Shown piece after piece: positions 12,501 through 25,139 of a stretch of DNA of 64,000 nucleotides (position 1 is its first letter; each line of letters opens with the position of its first letter). Position numbers and translations under genes: made by a program. Location: contig JAHYIO010000023.1 of assembly GCA_020543525.1 (NCBI GenBank), positions 1,240,001 through 1,304,000 of the forward strand. Reading direction: 5' to 3'. The DNA comes from Coriolopsis trogii. Its lineage: Eukaryota > Basidiomycota > Agaricomycetes > Polyporales > Polyporaceae. The notes under the pieces were generated by a model. The model was not told where the DNA came from. It searched no databases and saw only the letters and a program-made list of their open reading frames with translations.

Positions 12501-15500
12501 TATACTTCCGTTGTAGAGCATTCAGTCACGCCTCGTCGAAGAGAACAGGACGCTGGCCATCGAACGTTCCCATCTCTCTGATCTCATGGCCAACGTACAA
12601 AAGATGCACAATGACCTGGAACGATCTGGTGAGAACGACCGGCGTCGTATGGAGAGTCAGCTGCAATTGCTGGACAGTCAGAGGTATGTCCACATGAGCA
12701 CATGCAGCGTATGCGATGTTAAGGGATATCATGATATAGCCAGGACCTTCGTACTCAGCTCAGTCAGGAGCGCGAATCTGTGCGCAGGCTGACCCTCCAG
12801 AAGGATATCGAGCTCAAGGAACAACAAGGCAAGCTTGAGAAGGCCGTAAGTCCATATCCTCCATCCCTATTTCTCCATTTCCTGACAACGTTGGTAGACT
12901 CAAGAACTCAGTAAGACGCGCGAATCGCTCATTGCCGCGGAGACTAGCAAGAAACATCTTGAGGAACGTGTAGAGGAGCTCTCCAGGCAACTCCAAGGAA
13001 ACGAGGAGAAGCTTGCAGTGTACGAGCGGAGAGGTAGTGGCATTAGCGGTGTCACACCTCGCACGGACGAAGATATGTCTCGTGAGCAGCAACTCGAGGC
13101 CGAGGTTGCCGAGCTTCGGTATGCAGCTTGCTTCGTTTACGTATGCAGATGCTGACCTTGAGTATAGCTCTGCTCTGAAGGTCGCTCAGGTCGATCTTGC
13201 AAATGCTCGCAGCCATGTCGAGCAATTCAAGGAGATCAGTGTCGCCAACGAGAACGCCCTAGAGTCCCTCAATGCTACCCACGACGAGTACAAGGCTTCT
13301 ACCGAGGCAGAGCTCGCCAGGCGTCAGGTGTGTTCGCTTGCATTCTACAACGCGACTGAACGCGACTGAAGTGTACATGCTTGTAGTCCGAAATTGACGC
13401 ACTCCAAGAACGGCTACGCCTAGCAGAAGAGCGTCTGGCTGAGGTGACGAAGGCCAACTCTGATATCCAACAGCAGTTCGACAATGAGCGTATTGCATGG
13501 GTCAATGACAAGAAGATGCTCGAGGACACGATAGTCGACATGAGCACCTCGGCTCAGAGCTCAACGAACGACCGCTCTACATGGGAAGCTGAGATCAAGC
13601 AACAGGAGGAACGCGCCAAGGTATGTCCTGCCTGTGTTACTGCTTAATTACCGGGTTTTCATAAGTATATACAGGCTGCGGAGGACCGATACTCTCGGGA
13701 AGTTGTAGCGCATGCCGAGTCTATCAAGTCTGTGGAGGACCTCAAGCAGCGTCTGTCGCAGAGCCAGACCACCGCGAGAGAAGCGCGCGCCGCTGCCGAG
13801 ACCGCTCAAGCCAAACTCGTGAGCTCTGAAGCAAGCTGGCAACAGCAACGGGAAGCACTCGAGAAGGAGATAGCGGACTTGCAGTCTAGGTAACATCTCG
13901 TAGTCCATACACCACTAAGGCGGGAACTTGTCTGACGAGAATCACAGGTGTAAGGATCTCACTGAGCAGAACAACCTGCTTCATCAGCACCTCGAGTCCG
14001 TCAGCACTCATGCTGCTCGGATTAAGCAAGCTGCGACTTCGTCCACAACCGATGCCGGTGATACAGACGCAACAGACGATTCCGACACGAAGCTCTCGGA
14101 GCTTCGTTCTCTGGTCACGTATCTACGGAAGGAGAAGGAGATCATCGAACTCCAGCTCGAACTCAGCAAGCAGGAGAACACACGCCTCAAGACACAAATT
14201 GATCATCTATCTCAGAATCTCGATGAGACAAGGAGAGCTCTGTCAGAGGTATGTACAGTGGTCGTGACTTGGGTTCCGATGCTGATGAAGATGATAGGAA
14301 CGTGAACGTGCTGTTCAGGCTGCTGCTTCCGAGGCTGCTCACAACCAGCTTGCAGAGAAAATCAACCAGGTTGCGATCCTCCGTGAAAGCAATGCCACTC
14401 TACGCAGCGATTGTGACTCGTATTCCAAGCGTGCCCGCCAGCTGGAGGCTGAATTGCGTCAACTCACCGCAGAACTGGAACCCACCAAGGAGAAGCTGCG
14501 CGTCGCTCAGGCAGAGATTGAGGCCAAGGACCAACAGATTCAACTCCTCGAGAATGAGAGCCGCCGTTGGCAGGAACGCAATGCACAGCTGCTAACGAAG
14601 GCAGGTTTCTCTCATATTGTAGTCTTGTATCTTGACTGACTTGCTCGACAGTATGATCGCATCGACCCGGCTGAGATGCAGTCCCTCAAAGACGAGCTCT
14701 CACAACTTCAAGTCCAGAATGCTGAGTTGAGGGAAGCTGCCGAGAAGCACAATCACGCGCTGACAGAAGAGATAGCTAAGGTCAGGGTTCAATTATGCAC
14801 GTTACCACCTGCCACCGATCTAATCTGTGTCACAGACCCAGAAACTACTATCCGACAACCAGAAGTTGAAGGAGACAGGCATTCTCAACAACACCAGAGC
14901 GAGGGCCAAATTTACTCAGTATACTGCCGACATCGAAAAGCTCACTGCTGCGAATAACGAGCTAACAAGCCAAGTCGAGTCGTTGACGAAAGAGTTGGAG
15001 GAAGTGAAGGCCCGTGCTGAGGAAGCGGCTGCTAGCGGCGCCCAGGTTGATCCAGGTCTGGCCAAAGAGCTCGAAGCATTGCGTGTCGAGAAGACGAGCC
15101 TCGAGCAAGCCCTTGCCAAGGAACAGGCTGCGCATTTGGTTAGCTCTGCTCAAGTCAGTGAGCAGTCGGCGACCCTGGTAAGTTCTGTGTATTCATCAAG
15201 CATGAAATCGGCATGCTCATGCGCGGAACATAGGACAAGCTTCGTGCCGAGAGGGACACGCTCCTCGAGGAAAAGGCTACTTGGCAGACATCTGCTGACA
15301 TGCCCGCCGACGTGTCTGCTGCTCAGAGTCAATGGCAATCGGAAAAAGCTACCTTGGTGAAGGCTTGCGACGAAGCCAAGGCACAGGTTGAGGTAGATTA
15401 ATCATCACCGTCGCGCTTCTCATTGCTCATATCTCCGTAGGCGTTGCAAGCACAGATCGACAAGGCGAACGAGGACGCGAAGAGCGCTCGTCTTGCAAGT

Positions 15501-16457
15501 GTATGTACCCCAAGCTTGTCAGTTGTCACCGCAGCGGTGGTCTAACGGCACGTACAGGAGAAGTTCCAGATTCGCATTCAGGAGATATCGAAAGCACGGA
15601 TGGCTGAAAGTGAACGGGCAGCGGAGGAGTTGAAGAAGCTGCGTAATGAGCTTCAGAGCGCCTCGTCAGCAGGGACTTCGCAGGAGACTATCAGCCAGCA
15701 TGCGGAGGAGCTCCGCGCCTTGGAGGAACGTCTAATCAAGAAGCATGAAGAGGAGCTGAAAGCTGCTCTCGAAGCCGCGAAGGCTTCTGCTGCCGCTCCT
15801 CCCCCAGATACTCAAGCTGCCATCGACGCCGCCCTCGCAGCCTACAAAGAATCTCTCAAGGAGGAACAATCGAAAGCGATTGACGACGCAGTTGATCGTG
15901 GTAGGAAGGAAGCAGCCGCACGCGCCAAGATCAAAGATCAACAGCTCTTCAAAGCGCACCAGAAGTGCAAGGAACTGGAGGCGCGCCTTGCGAAGTATGA
16001 ACCAGCCGGAGAGGCCGCTACTGTCTCCGCCACCCCTGCCGCCCCTGGTGAAGCCAGTACATCTACAGCTCAAGCCACGCCGGCGGCTGCTCCCACTGCA
16101 AGCCAGCCTGCTACGACTCCTGCCGTTGCGGGCAAGGCAGGGCTTGCCGCCAATACCCTGCCTCCTAAGCCCACTCCCGCCCCTCGCGCATCCATGGGCG
16201 CCGCCAATGCTGGCCGTGGTCGTGGAGGCGCTGCAAGGGGATTGGCCATTAGAGGCGCTGCGCCCGGTGGTGGAGTCGGTCGCGGTACAGCGGTCGCTGC
16301 TGTTGCGGATGCTGCGGCCGCGGCGAACAGTACCGCGGCCAAACGAACGCGCGAGGGAGACCCTGTCGCTGACGACGCTGCAGCCAAGCGTCAAAAGCAG
16401 GGCGAAGGAAGCGGTGCTCCCGTCCAGCTCCGCCGCAACCGTGCCCTTCCTCCTTGA
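9502..16457 (+). CDS. MLP1: Nuclear-basket nucleoporin TPR/Mlp1
   Basis: Eighteen exons: 9502-9901, 9961-10235, 10510-11319, 11375-12197, 12252-12460, 12517-12683, 12740-12845, 12898-13118, 13168-13327, 13387-13620, 13675-13889, 13948-14248, 14298-14600, 14652-14780, 14836-15177, 15234-15392, 15441-15500, 15558-16457. All phases agree; 1,937 residues. Almost the whole chain is heptad-rich coiled coil. Family landmarks are FTEVYSDYIKLQDDYARK, LRSLVTYLRKEKEIIE and, across a splice site, KYDRIDPAEMQ. The tail is Ala/Pro-rich, then Gly/Arg-rich, with a basic nuclear-localisation-like stretch. Mlp/TPR proteins form nuclear-basket filaments and take part in mRNA quality control, chromatin tethering and Mad1/2 docking. 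Intron 13 (14601-14651) is GC-AG. Intron 2 is unusually long (274 nt). Confidence 0.95.
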
Positions 16458-17174
16458 TCACGTTTTGCGATGAAGCTATTATTGCCGTAGCTCGTTTGTT
16501 TCTGCTTGAACCCTCATATTCTCTATCTCTCTCGCATACATACATATCTCTGCTGTCTCATTTGTATTTCTACGTCTTGCAATTCCTGCCGTCTTGCCTC
16601 GCACCGCTGTACGTGTACATCATCGGACGTCTATCGAGAGATTAATGGGTCGCAGACCACACTAGAAACAGATCGTATTCGGGGGAGACAACGTTAACTA
16701 CCATGAGCATAAGCATGAGCAAAGCGTTAAGACGATAGAGGGGATTTAAGAGCAAGTGCTAAACTGCTGGTTAGGTCATGAAAGTCCGTGACGGGGGGTC
16801 GTGCGAGAGGATGAGCGGTTAGCGTCGATAGATACTGGAATAACGCGAAAGCAGCACGGACGAGACGTTAGATAGCGACGAGACGAGATGCGAGGTAGGG
16901 TTGGGGATGGGATGTGAAGGGGTTTTAGGGGGGTTCAGAGGATGAGAGGTAGGTGAGAGACGAGAGATGAGGCGAAAGTGTTGATGTAGTAGAATGTACA
17001 CTGGAGATGAAGCAAAAGGTGTTGCGAACATCCGATGGTGATAGATATGGACAGATGTGAACGAATGCCAGCTAATGCACAAGCGGTCCAGCAAACGACT
17101 TGGAACCGGGAAGTCAGTCAGACAATATGCGAATAACACGCTCGAAAGAAGTGAAAGAGCAAGAACAAGAAAGA
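16458..17174. other. Convergent intergenic region
   Basis: 717 bp between the TPR stop and the kinase stop. The first 150 bp are T-rich and likely 3' UTR of TPR. The rest is purine-rich on the plus strand. No gene or repeat family is recognisable. Confidence 0.5.
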
Positions 17175-20100
17175 TCAATGCCAGGCAGGCTTTGTGGTCC
17201 GCGCATGTGGTTTGCCGGTCACGATCGCCTTGAACGCCTTGCGCACGATCGCGATCGTGTTGTGGTTTTGCTCCTGGTTCCCGTTCGGAGCCGGGGTGCT
17301 CATGAACGCCCCAAACTCGTCCACCGACGAAGACCGGCGGAGATCGTCGCTCGACACCGGCGGCGGCATCTGGCGACGGCCGCTCGTGAAGAAGTTCTTC
17401 TGGCTCCGTTTCGCCATCGACGAGTGTGGGCGGATGTTCTCCACTGGACGAAGGACGTTCTCAGACTGATAGCCTTTCCCTGCTCGGCGCACGCCGGTGG
17501 TCGACATGAGGAAACTACAGTGGGCGCGGAGGGAATTCGTGAGCCAGATTGAGCATTGAATGCGAGACGCAGCAAACATACCGGTCATACACGCCCTCGA
17601 GATGCCTTCTGGCCGGGGTGTCGAGAGCGACCGAGTCTCTGTTCGGAGCAGTCTTCTGCGGGTACGTCTCCACCTGGAGCGGCGACGCCGTCAGCTCATC
17701 CTTCTGCCTCGGGGGCGTCGACTCCTCAGCGATCTGCACAACCCTCTGCGCCATCAGCGGCGACGCGATGAACAAGTTCTTGTCCACAACGGTAGACAGC
17801 CTCGGGGTTGGCGTGGGCTGCGCAACTGTGTAGTGAAGCAGCGTATCGGGTCAGCAACAAGCCTATGGAGCAGCAACGCAAAACGACACGTACGACGCTC
17901 CAGCTCAAACTCGAGCTTCGTGATGGGCGTAATCGGTCGCAAGAGGTCTCCATGGCTCCTCGACTTCTCCCTCCTCTTGGATGGCGACGGCGACTCGATC
18001 TCCAAGCTCAGCGCCTTCCGCCCGTTCTCCGGCGACCGCGTCACCACCGTCGCCCGCCGCTTCCTGGACGGTGTCTCCGGCATGGCCATCGGCATCGGCA
18101 CGATCGTGCACGCCGCACTCGGGCCCATCGAGCCCGCCCGCCTAGGTGAGTCCGCATACGACAAAGACTGGGACAACAGCTGGCTCGGTGGCTCGGACGG
18201 GATAGTCGGCAAGCTATGTTCCGCGAAGTTCATTGTGTTCATGATCGACGGGCTCGGGAGAGGCGACATCGAGGCCGCACTCCGGTCCATGGAGAATGCC
18301 GTCGAGTGGCGGTACGCGTCGGGGTCGTACTCGTTTGCGAAGATCTGATTTGCGGCGAGGATCTTGCGTGGAACGCGGGCCGCACGGCCTGAACGGCTCT
18401 GAGACGAACGACGCGAGATTGGAGCGAGGGGCAGAGCCGGAATGGGCGCGGAGCTGGTGGAGGCGGCAAAATTCTGACGAGCTTCGTCCACTACCTCTGA
18501 AGAAATAGTAACAGGTGAGCAACACAATAAGACTCCGGGGAGATGGTGGTGGACGTACTCTCTACGCTCTGGATCCAGATAGTCATACGATCCATCCTTG
18601 TCTCTCCATCATCGCCTTGTACTACGGTCAGAGAGAGGCAATGTCACTAGGGGTTGCCATGTTCGACTGAATGGGATGCTCACCATCAGCGTCCCACGAA
18701 GGTCGCTCGCTGAGACTGTGGGAGTCGTCATCAGCATCTCCAGATCCAAGGGTGAGAGCCGGTGTCGAGCGTCCAAGAAGCTGAGTCGAGGACTTGTACA
18801 AACGCACAGCGTTGCCTAGGAATCCACGGTCAGTGCTGCTCGAGGATCCAATGGCAATCATGAGCACATACCAATAGACATCCTCAAGCTCTGCTTGAGA
18901 CCGTTGATGCTCGACTCGTTACCCGGGGGGCTCTGCGGGGACGCAGGCGGCGACGGCTCTGACGAAGGCCCGACCGTCGTTTAGCATACACAACCTCATC
19001 TCGCCGTGCGAGTCACTCACCTTCAAACAGTGGGCTCAGCGGCGAGGCGAGTGGCGGGGACAGCGACGGCCCAACACTGATCTTCGGGAGAACATACTCC
19101 CGCTCGCTCCCCTCCCGTCTCACGCGTGCCCTCTCGCGCTCCAGCCGTTCGCGCTCCCTCTCGCGCTGCTCCTCCTCCATCCTCTCCCGCTCCCTCCGCT
19201 CATGCTCTCGCTCGTTCTCGCGCTCCTCTTCCACCTCGCGTATCCGCTCCTTCACCCGGTCCATCTCGCGCAGCCGCTCACGCTCGCGCTCCCAATCCAC
19301 AATACGGCTCCTCACCGAATCCTTGCTCGTGTCCGCCGCCGAGGCCTTCGACGTGTTCCCGTTCCCGTTCGCGTCCCCCCTCCCTCCCACCTTCCCCTTC
19401 TCCTTGTCGCCCTTCCGCACCGACCCCGCCGGAGACGCGTTCTCGTCCTGCTTCCGCGCGCTCGTCACATCCCGCAGGATCTGGCTCCTCCGCCGGTCCT
19501 TCTCCGCCCCATGACGGGCGTGCGAGTTCTCCTTCGAGCCCTGGCCGCGCATCGTCCCGGGCGGAGACGCAAGAGACTGGGACGACGTAGCGGCGCGCGG
19601 TCCGAGCGGTTTGCGCGCAGCGCGTGACGCCGCCGATGCCGCCTTCCCCGCGTCCTTCTCCTTCGGGGCAGGAGGGGAGTGCTTAATGGGCGAGAGTGCG
19701 GAAAACACGGCGGGCATCGCATGCTGCCTCTTCGCCTGAGTCACGCCCCGCGCTACCATGTCGGCTCGTGTCAGTACATGGTATGGTATATGGAACATAA
19801 GCTCAACACGACCGCTACTCACCCTCAGGCGCGGTTTGCAGTTTGGGCTGGGATTGCGAACGCGCGTGTCCGGACCGGGCAGGCGCCGCCTGGGCGTCCT
19901 TCTTCGTGTTCGTGTTCTCCTTCCCGTGTGCGACGGCGGCCTTGTGCCTTTCCTTGTTGTCTCTGTCCTTGTCCGCTCGGGGCTTGTCCTTATGAGTCTC
20001 CCTTTCCTTGTTCACGCGCGTCGACCATGGCGACATGATGTCTGCCAGCTTGGCGTCCAGGATGAGGGACGAGGTGCGCGAGTGCGAGACGCTCGACGAT

Positions 20101-21475
20101 TTCCCTGTGAAGCAGCGAGTGTGAGTGCCTCCCATCGAGCTCATTGTATGCGTCCCGCGCGTGAACGATGACTCACTGTGTGCATGGCCTGGGACCTCTA
20201 CTGGAGCTGTCCAGTACGGGTCGGCCATAGCGTCAGAGGCGTTGCAGCGCAAGTCGGCGTTGGGGAGGATCATGCGCCGGAGGAGCTTCTCGATACCCTT
20301 GGACATCTTCCACGTCCCGACCCACTTGCCGCGCAGCGTGCGCTCCCAGTACTTCTCGAGGTCCGCCTTGGTTGAGAACTGCTCGCCCTCGGAGTACTCG
20401 AACGGCGTGCGGCCGATGAGGATCTCGAAGAAGGTCACGCCGAGTGACCAGACGTCAGACTTGCGGGTGTCGTGGGGGAGGCCGCGCGCGCGTTCGGGGG
20501 AAAGGTACTGTGTGTGTCGCGTTCCGTTTAGTAGCCGGAGGAGTAAATGTCGTCAAGCGAGAAGGAGGCGGGAGTGACCGGTCGTCAGAATCGGGGAACG
20601 CAAAGCGGAGAATGTTGCGGAAGAGACAACGTACCTCGGGCGTGCCGTACGATAAATTGCTATGGAAGGGTTCTGGGGACTGGACGTCGTATCGCTCGGC
20701 GAAGCCGAAGTCGACAAGAACGGGGACGTTCTCGTTTGAGAGCAGGATGTTGGCGGGCCTGTGATCGTCAGTGAGTGCGGCTAATCGGACGGTGCTATGT
20801 TCAGCGGGGCAGGACGTACTTGATGTCGTTGTGCACGACGCCCCGCTTGTGGAGGAACTCAACGCCAGAGAGAAGCGAGCGGAACCATTCCTTCGCGTGC
20901 GATTCCGACACTTCGACCGTAATGAGCCGAGGGTGGTATGCCCTGCAGAAAACAAGAGCATTAGAAGCGCCTGGGGGTCGGGGGAAACAAGGGAGCGGAG
21001 ATTACATTGTGATCAAAGCATACGAGGGCGTGATGATGAAGGAGTAGAAGGGGATGATGGACGGGTGGGGTTCTTGTTTCAGCGCACGGACGACCTTCAT
21101 TTCGTTCCATCTGTGATGTTTGGGCAGTATGAATGCGTTATACGAAGATGTAGGAGCTGCAAAGGTGCATACAGTGACCGGACGCGTGCAGCGGTGGTAG
21201 ATGTCTTGGACCGATGCACGAGCTTGACTGCAATCTGGCTCTCAACAAGCTGAGTGGAAGATGACTCGCCCTTTGGCTTGCATCTCCACACGCTTCCCCA
21301 GTTACCGAAGCCAATCTGGGTGAAGGAGGATGAGCATGACGGTACGCGTACTTTCTTACGGCAAGAATATATGGAGACGGACTTCCTCAATGAACTGGAG
21401 TCTGTCTGCCAGAACTTGGTCGGAAATGGAGAAGATGTCGGTCGCCTCTTGAGGCGGCTGAGGCGGTGGAATCAT
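17175..21475 (-). CDS. Large fungal Ser/Thr protein kinase (HND-type catalytic loop)
   Basis: Fourteen exons (minus): 21383-21475, 21173-21315, 21006-21110, 20820-20942, 20635-20758, 20177-20507, 19823-20104, 19021-19752, 18872-18958, 18684-18815, 18559-18621, 17894-18496, 17582-17825, 17175-17514. 1,133 residues. The kinase domain occupies about residues 25-330: glycine loop IGFGNWGSVW, lysine in QIAVKLVHR, catalytic loop VVHNDIKPANILL, DFGFAE, GTPEYLSPE and SDVWSLGVTFFEIL. The catalytic Asp, Asn and DFG are present, so it should be active, but the usual HRD is HND. A basic linker, a long Glu/Arg-rich helix (about 580-700) and Ser/Pro-rich segments follow. The specific fungal subfamily and substrates are not clear to me. 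The gene is divergent from the dienelactone hydrolase, 930 bp away. Confidence 0.88.
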
Positions 21476-22405
21476 GGGGAAACGAAAGCGGGGACTAGTG
21501 GTACAGACAGGGCGGGAGAGGAGAAAAGAGACAGGGAGGGCGAGGGATGGAGGAGGACGAAGGACAAGCACTCAGAGTGCCATCACGGTTCGAGTCGCGC
21601 TTAGCAGTCGAACATGGTCGTGAGAAGCATCGTCGCCTAACACGAGGCCCGCCACAACCGCGTTCGCGCGACGCGTCGTCCCTCAGCTCACGCCACCGCG
21701 TTGTCGCCCACTACTGCCTCCGCCATCCTTCCCATCACTGGACTAAAAGACGATATTCGACGGCAACGACTGCGACGACAAGGACGGTAGAGGGCGTAAG
21801 TATTTGTGTGTATAGCACGATCCACGCTACCGTTGCTAGAGCGTATGGAAGACGTGCCAGCTAGACTAGTGCTTCAGTCAGGCACAGTAAATCCTGTCAA
21901 GCTACCGTCTCGTTCGTTTCCGCGAAGGGCAGAATCTCATCCCTGTCCAAGGCTTCTCTCGCCCCATCACACGCACAGGCCGCGAACAAGCATAGAATAT
22001 AGTACGTCTGCAAGCTGTCTCGCTAGCCAGGGTGACCATGAAAACAGATGGGGTGAGATGCGTTTCATCACCCCTGTCGTTGTCCCCAACCAGCGTTGCC
22101 GCTGGCCTTCTCTTCTCATTTGCGGTGAGGCAAGAGCGCAAATTTCAGCGATACAGTCACAAGTCTTCTCAGACCTCTCGCGATCCCCATGCACTCGCCG
22201 TCTCGTACACATGGAGCTCTCACGCCATCTTCTGCACCGAAAGCGCGCCGCATATGAGATATCGATGACCAATGCCTCTCTACAAAACGGTACCATCTCG
22301 GCACCGACTCTCACCATTCGCTGCGGTATATAACTGAAGGCCACGAGCAGTAAATCCTCTTTCTATCCACGCGTCCCCTAAGCGGAACTCACCGGTAGCA
22401 CCGCC
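21476..22405. promoter_or_regulatory. Divergent intergenic region, kinase / dienelactone hydrolase
   Basis: 930 bp between two divergent starts. The short overlapping frames on both strands have no family signature. A modest CT-rich tract lies just upstream of 22406. Confidence 0.45.
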
Positions 22406-23291
22406 ATGTCCTGTCCCGACTGCGTCTCTGGCTCGCTGCACACCGGCACCCCCGTGGGCACTGAGGTCAAGGTGGGCAAGGTCGACGCCTACGCCACCGG
22501 CGACGAATCCGCCAAGCGCATCATCGTTATCGGCGCCGACGTCTTCGGCTGGCGGTTCGTGAACACCCGCCTGCTGGCAGACGAGTACGCCGCGCGGGGG
22601 TTCAGAGTTCTCATCCCCGATCTCTTCAACGGTATGTCTCATTCTCCCGACACATCAATCGCACAGGTGACTGACTCCAGGCCCGCCCGCAGGCTGGGAG
22701 CTCCCACTATGGACCCTTAACGCGAATGACCCGGCAGCCCAACGGTCCCTCCTCCAACGCTACCTCCTCATGCCTGCCTCCCTCTTCGTCCTCGTCCCCT
22801 TTGTCCTCCGCAATCTGCCCCGCCAGGTCTCCACCATCGCCGCTGTCACCTCCACCTTGCGCGAGTCGCACCCGAGCGCTAAGATCGGCTTTGTTGGCTT
22901 CTGCTGGGGCGGGCGTTTTGCCATCTCCCAGAACCACCTCTTCGACGCGTCCGTCGCCTGCCACCCCTCGCTCGTCAAGTTCCCTGCTGAGCTTGACGGT
23001 ATTAAGGGCCCATTCAGCCTCGCCGTGGCTGAAACGGACCCAATGTTCGACAAGGCAAAGGCGGAGGCAACGGAGAAGATCCTGAAGGAGAAGGGGCTCA
23101 AAGACGTCCAGGTTGTGGTCTACGAGGGCGTACATCACGGATGGACGACGCGTGCCAATATGGCCGTCGAGCAGCAGAAGAAGGCGAGGGAGGATGTCAC
23201 GGAGCAGGTCGTGGCCTGGTTTGACAAGTATCTGAGTCCGGACGCTGCAACGGCGGACGCCCCTGCGCTTGTCGCCGACTCTACTGCTTGA
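22406..23291 (+). CDS. Dienelactone hydrolase family protein
   Basis: Exons 22406-22631 and 22693-23291; 274 residues. This is a small alpha/beta hydrolase with nucleophile elbow GFCWGGR (catalytic Cys), an acidic residue around AETDPMFD, and the catalytic His in VHHGWTTR. N-terminal CPDCVSGSLHTG and RGFRVLIPDLFNG are typical of fungal DLH homologues. Characterised members open lactone rings of chloro-aromatic breakdown products. Most fungal copies have unknown natural substrates, so the role here is inferred to be small-molecule hydrolysis in the cytosol. The acceptor at 22692 was preferred over 22680, which lies too close to the CTGAC branch site. Both keep the frame and differ by four codons (Gly-Pro-Pro-Ala). 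Confidence 0.92.
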
Positions 23292-23677
23292 TACCCATGA
23301 TGTGCGCTACGATCCTGACCTGTTTGTCTGGCGCATGCAAGCCTCGCCATATGTCTGCGTAGATGATACTTGAGGCGCTTCAGAGAGCAAGGCAGAGCAC
23401 GCTTGCCAATGCAGTGTCTTGGTTCGCGCTCATCAGACAACGACAAACCCAAGGACCTTGAGAGTAGACTCTGTACATAGTTCTGCGGTGTCTGTATGCC
23501 GTCGGGAACCATGTGGACTGCAATCACAGGCCGGGGTCGATAATGGTTGTGGGTCTGTGTCTTCTTGCCAACGATTGCGCGTTCATGAAGCTTCCTGTTG
23601 AAAATTCCTGATCTTTTCAGTGGTGCATCGTCTTTAACATATGAAAGACTTCAAAGGAGAAAAAACAATTGACAGTA
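23292..23677. other. Intergenic, between dienelactone hydrolase and tRNA-Lys
   Basis: 386 bp with no gene seen. An A-rich tract at 23655-23670 lies just downstream of the tRNA 3' end on the minus strand; read from the tRNA it is a T-run that can serve as an RNA polymerase III terminator. Confidence 0.5.
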
Positions 23678-23769
23678 GCCCACCGCGGGGGTCGAACCCG
23701 CAGCCTTGAGATCCCACCGGTGGTAAGACCGTAAAAGTCTCACGCTCTATCCGATTGAGCTAGGCGGGC
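23678..23769 (-). tRNA. tRNA-Lys (UUU) with intron
   Basis: Folds as a complete cloverleaf: acceptor GCCCGCC with GGTGGGC, D arm GCTC/GAGC, anticodon stem TGAGA/TCTCA, T arm GCGGG-TTCGACC-CCCGC. The anticodon loop CTTTTA carries UUU (Lys). A 19-nt intron (23713-23731) sits one base 3' of the anticodon, the standard eukaryotic position. Length 92 nt including the intron. Confidence 0.95.
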
Positions 23770-24016
23770 TTATGTGCTTCTTTTGCCAGCACATTATGAT
23801 GGCTAAGCAAAGGGCCAACATAATGAAGGCGAGAGACAACGTCATAGGCCGAATGACGATGCCGTGGACGTCCGAACGAAAGCGCTGGGGATCCTGGCCC
23901 GACGCCAGCAGAAGGCTCTTGGTCTCCCACACATTCTCTGCTCCCGTTCACCAAACCAAACACTCGCTGCAATCCCCCGTTAGACGTCTCACCGTCTCCT
24001 TCATTGTTTGACGACG

Positions 24017-25139
24017 ATGTCTTCCCGTATTGCCTCTCGTGTCCTCGCTCGATCGCTGCGCCCCGCTGCACGCGTCTCCGCTCCCGTCGGCCGGAGGTGT
24101 GCCAGCACGAGCCCATCCCATGCTGCGAAGCAGAGCAGCGACATGCCTTGGATGGTGCGTCACCCGTAAACTCGCCGCCTTGCCTTTGTTAACGTAGCGA
24201 CGCGTGCAGATTGGTTCTGCTTTGGTGTTTGGGCCCTTGGTAGGTACACCAGAGCGCACCCATATGACGTAGGCGGACAGAAGTCACTCAAGTCGCATTC
24301 GGAACGTCTGTAGATGGCCTACCTTCTCACCAACCCTGCGAAGGGCAAGGCGAAGCACGCCGCTGAGCATCCACATGCGAAGCAGGGCGTGAGCGAGATC
24401 CCCGCTCAGTCCCAGCAGGATCCGGCCAATGCCGCTAAGGATTCAACAGAGCAGACTGAGGAGTCTCCTTCTGATTCTGAGGTTGAGAGCTCAGCAGCCA
24501 AGGCTACGGTGCGTTCAGGCTGTGTGGTATGACGCTCTACGCTGACTGCATTCTAAATTACAGGAAGCCGACTCGCCGAAAGACGCATATGCGGCCGAGG
24601 AGGCGGTATGTTTGATGCGCTCGAGTACCTGTCGTCTTGCTCAAATTTGTGCTAGGGATCATCAGCTGAGTCCGACGACGGGAAGGTTCACGGTGCACCC
24701 GCCCTGACCGATTCCGAGGGCAACACTGCCTCAGCTGAGGAGGTCAACGACTCAATGAAACAAGCGTTTGTACGTATTCCAGCTAATTTGCTCCAACAAA
24801 CTTAATGATTGAGTTCGTGCATGAATGTGAACAGAAGTCGAACATTCCCGAGGACGCAGAGCGTGCGGAGGCGCATGATGCGAAATACGCTGAGGGTACC
24901 CCCAGCCAGACTGAAGAGGCTCAGAACAAGCCCGATCAAAAGGAAAAGCCTGGTCGCCCTCACACTGGTACCTTCCAGGACGACTCTGACAATGGCCCCA
25001 CCGACCTGGGTGATGCACGCAAAAGTGCCAAGGTGTGTGCTTTTGGCACCTGAGCCTGTCGGACAAGTGATAGCAGCGTTGACCGAGCTCTCTATGTTCG
25101 CAGTCGCAGGAGGCGCCCAAGCAGGCTTCGCAAGACTAA
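24017..25139 (+). CDS. Uncharacterised mitochondrial-type membrane protein with acidic tail
   Basis: Exons 24017-24154, 24210-24239, 24314-24508, 24564-24605, 24656-24769, 24835-25032, 25104-25139; 250 residues. The first 35 residues are Arg/Ser/Ala-rich without acids, a typical mitochondrial presequence. One short membrane segment (MIGSALVFGPLMAYLL) is formed across two splice sites. The remaining about 190 residues are hydrophilic and acidic, full of Asp, Glu, Ser and Lys, with sequences such as PADNAAKD-like spacers and GRPHTGTFQDDSDNGPTDLG near the end. I do not recognise a named family. Position and composition suggest a single-pass inner- or outer-membrane protein with a soluble tail. 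Seven exons with matching phases make it a real gene. Confidence 0.75.

Noticed and set aside
13355..13380. Tandem duplication of CGCGACTGAA
   Set aside because: Two 10-bp copies in a TPR intron; too small and common to matter.
15732..16394. 220-codon minus-strand frame
   Set aside because: Antisense to the Ala/Pro-rich TPR tail; such biased codons leave the reverse frame open.
19126..19627. Plus-strand Arg/Pro/Ser-rich frames
   Set aside because: Antisense to the Glu/Arg-rich helix of the kinase tail, so low-complexity shadows.
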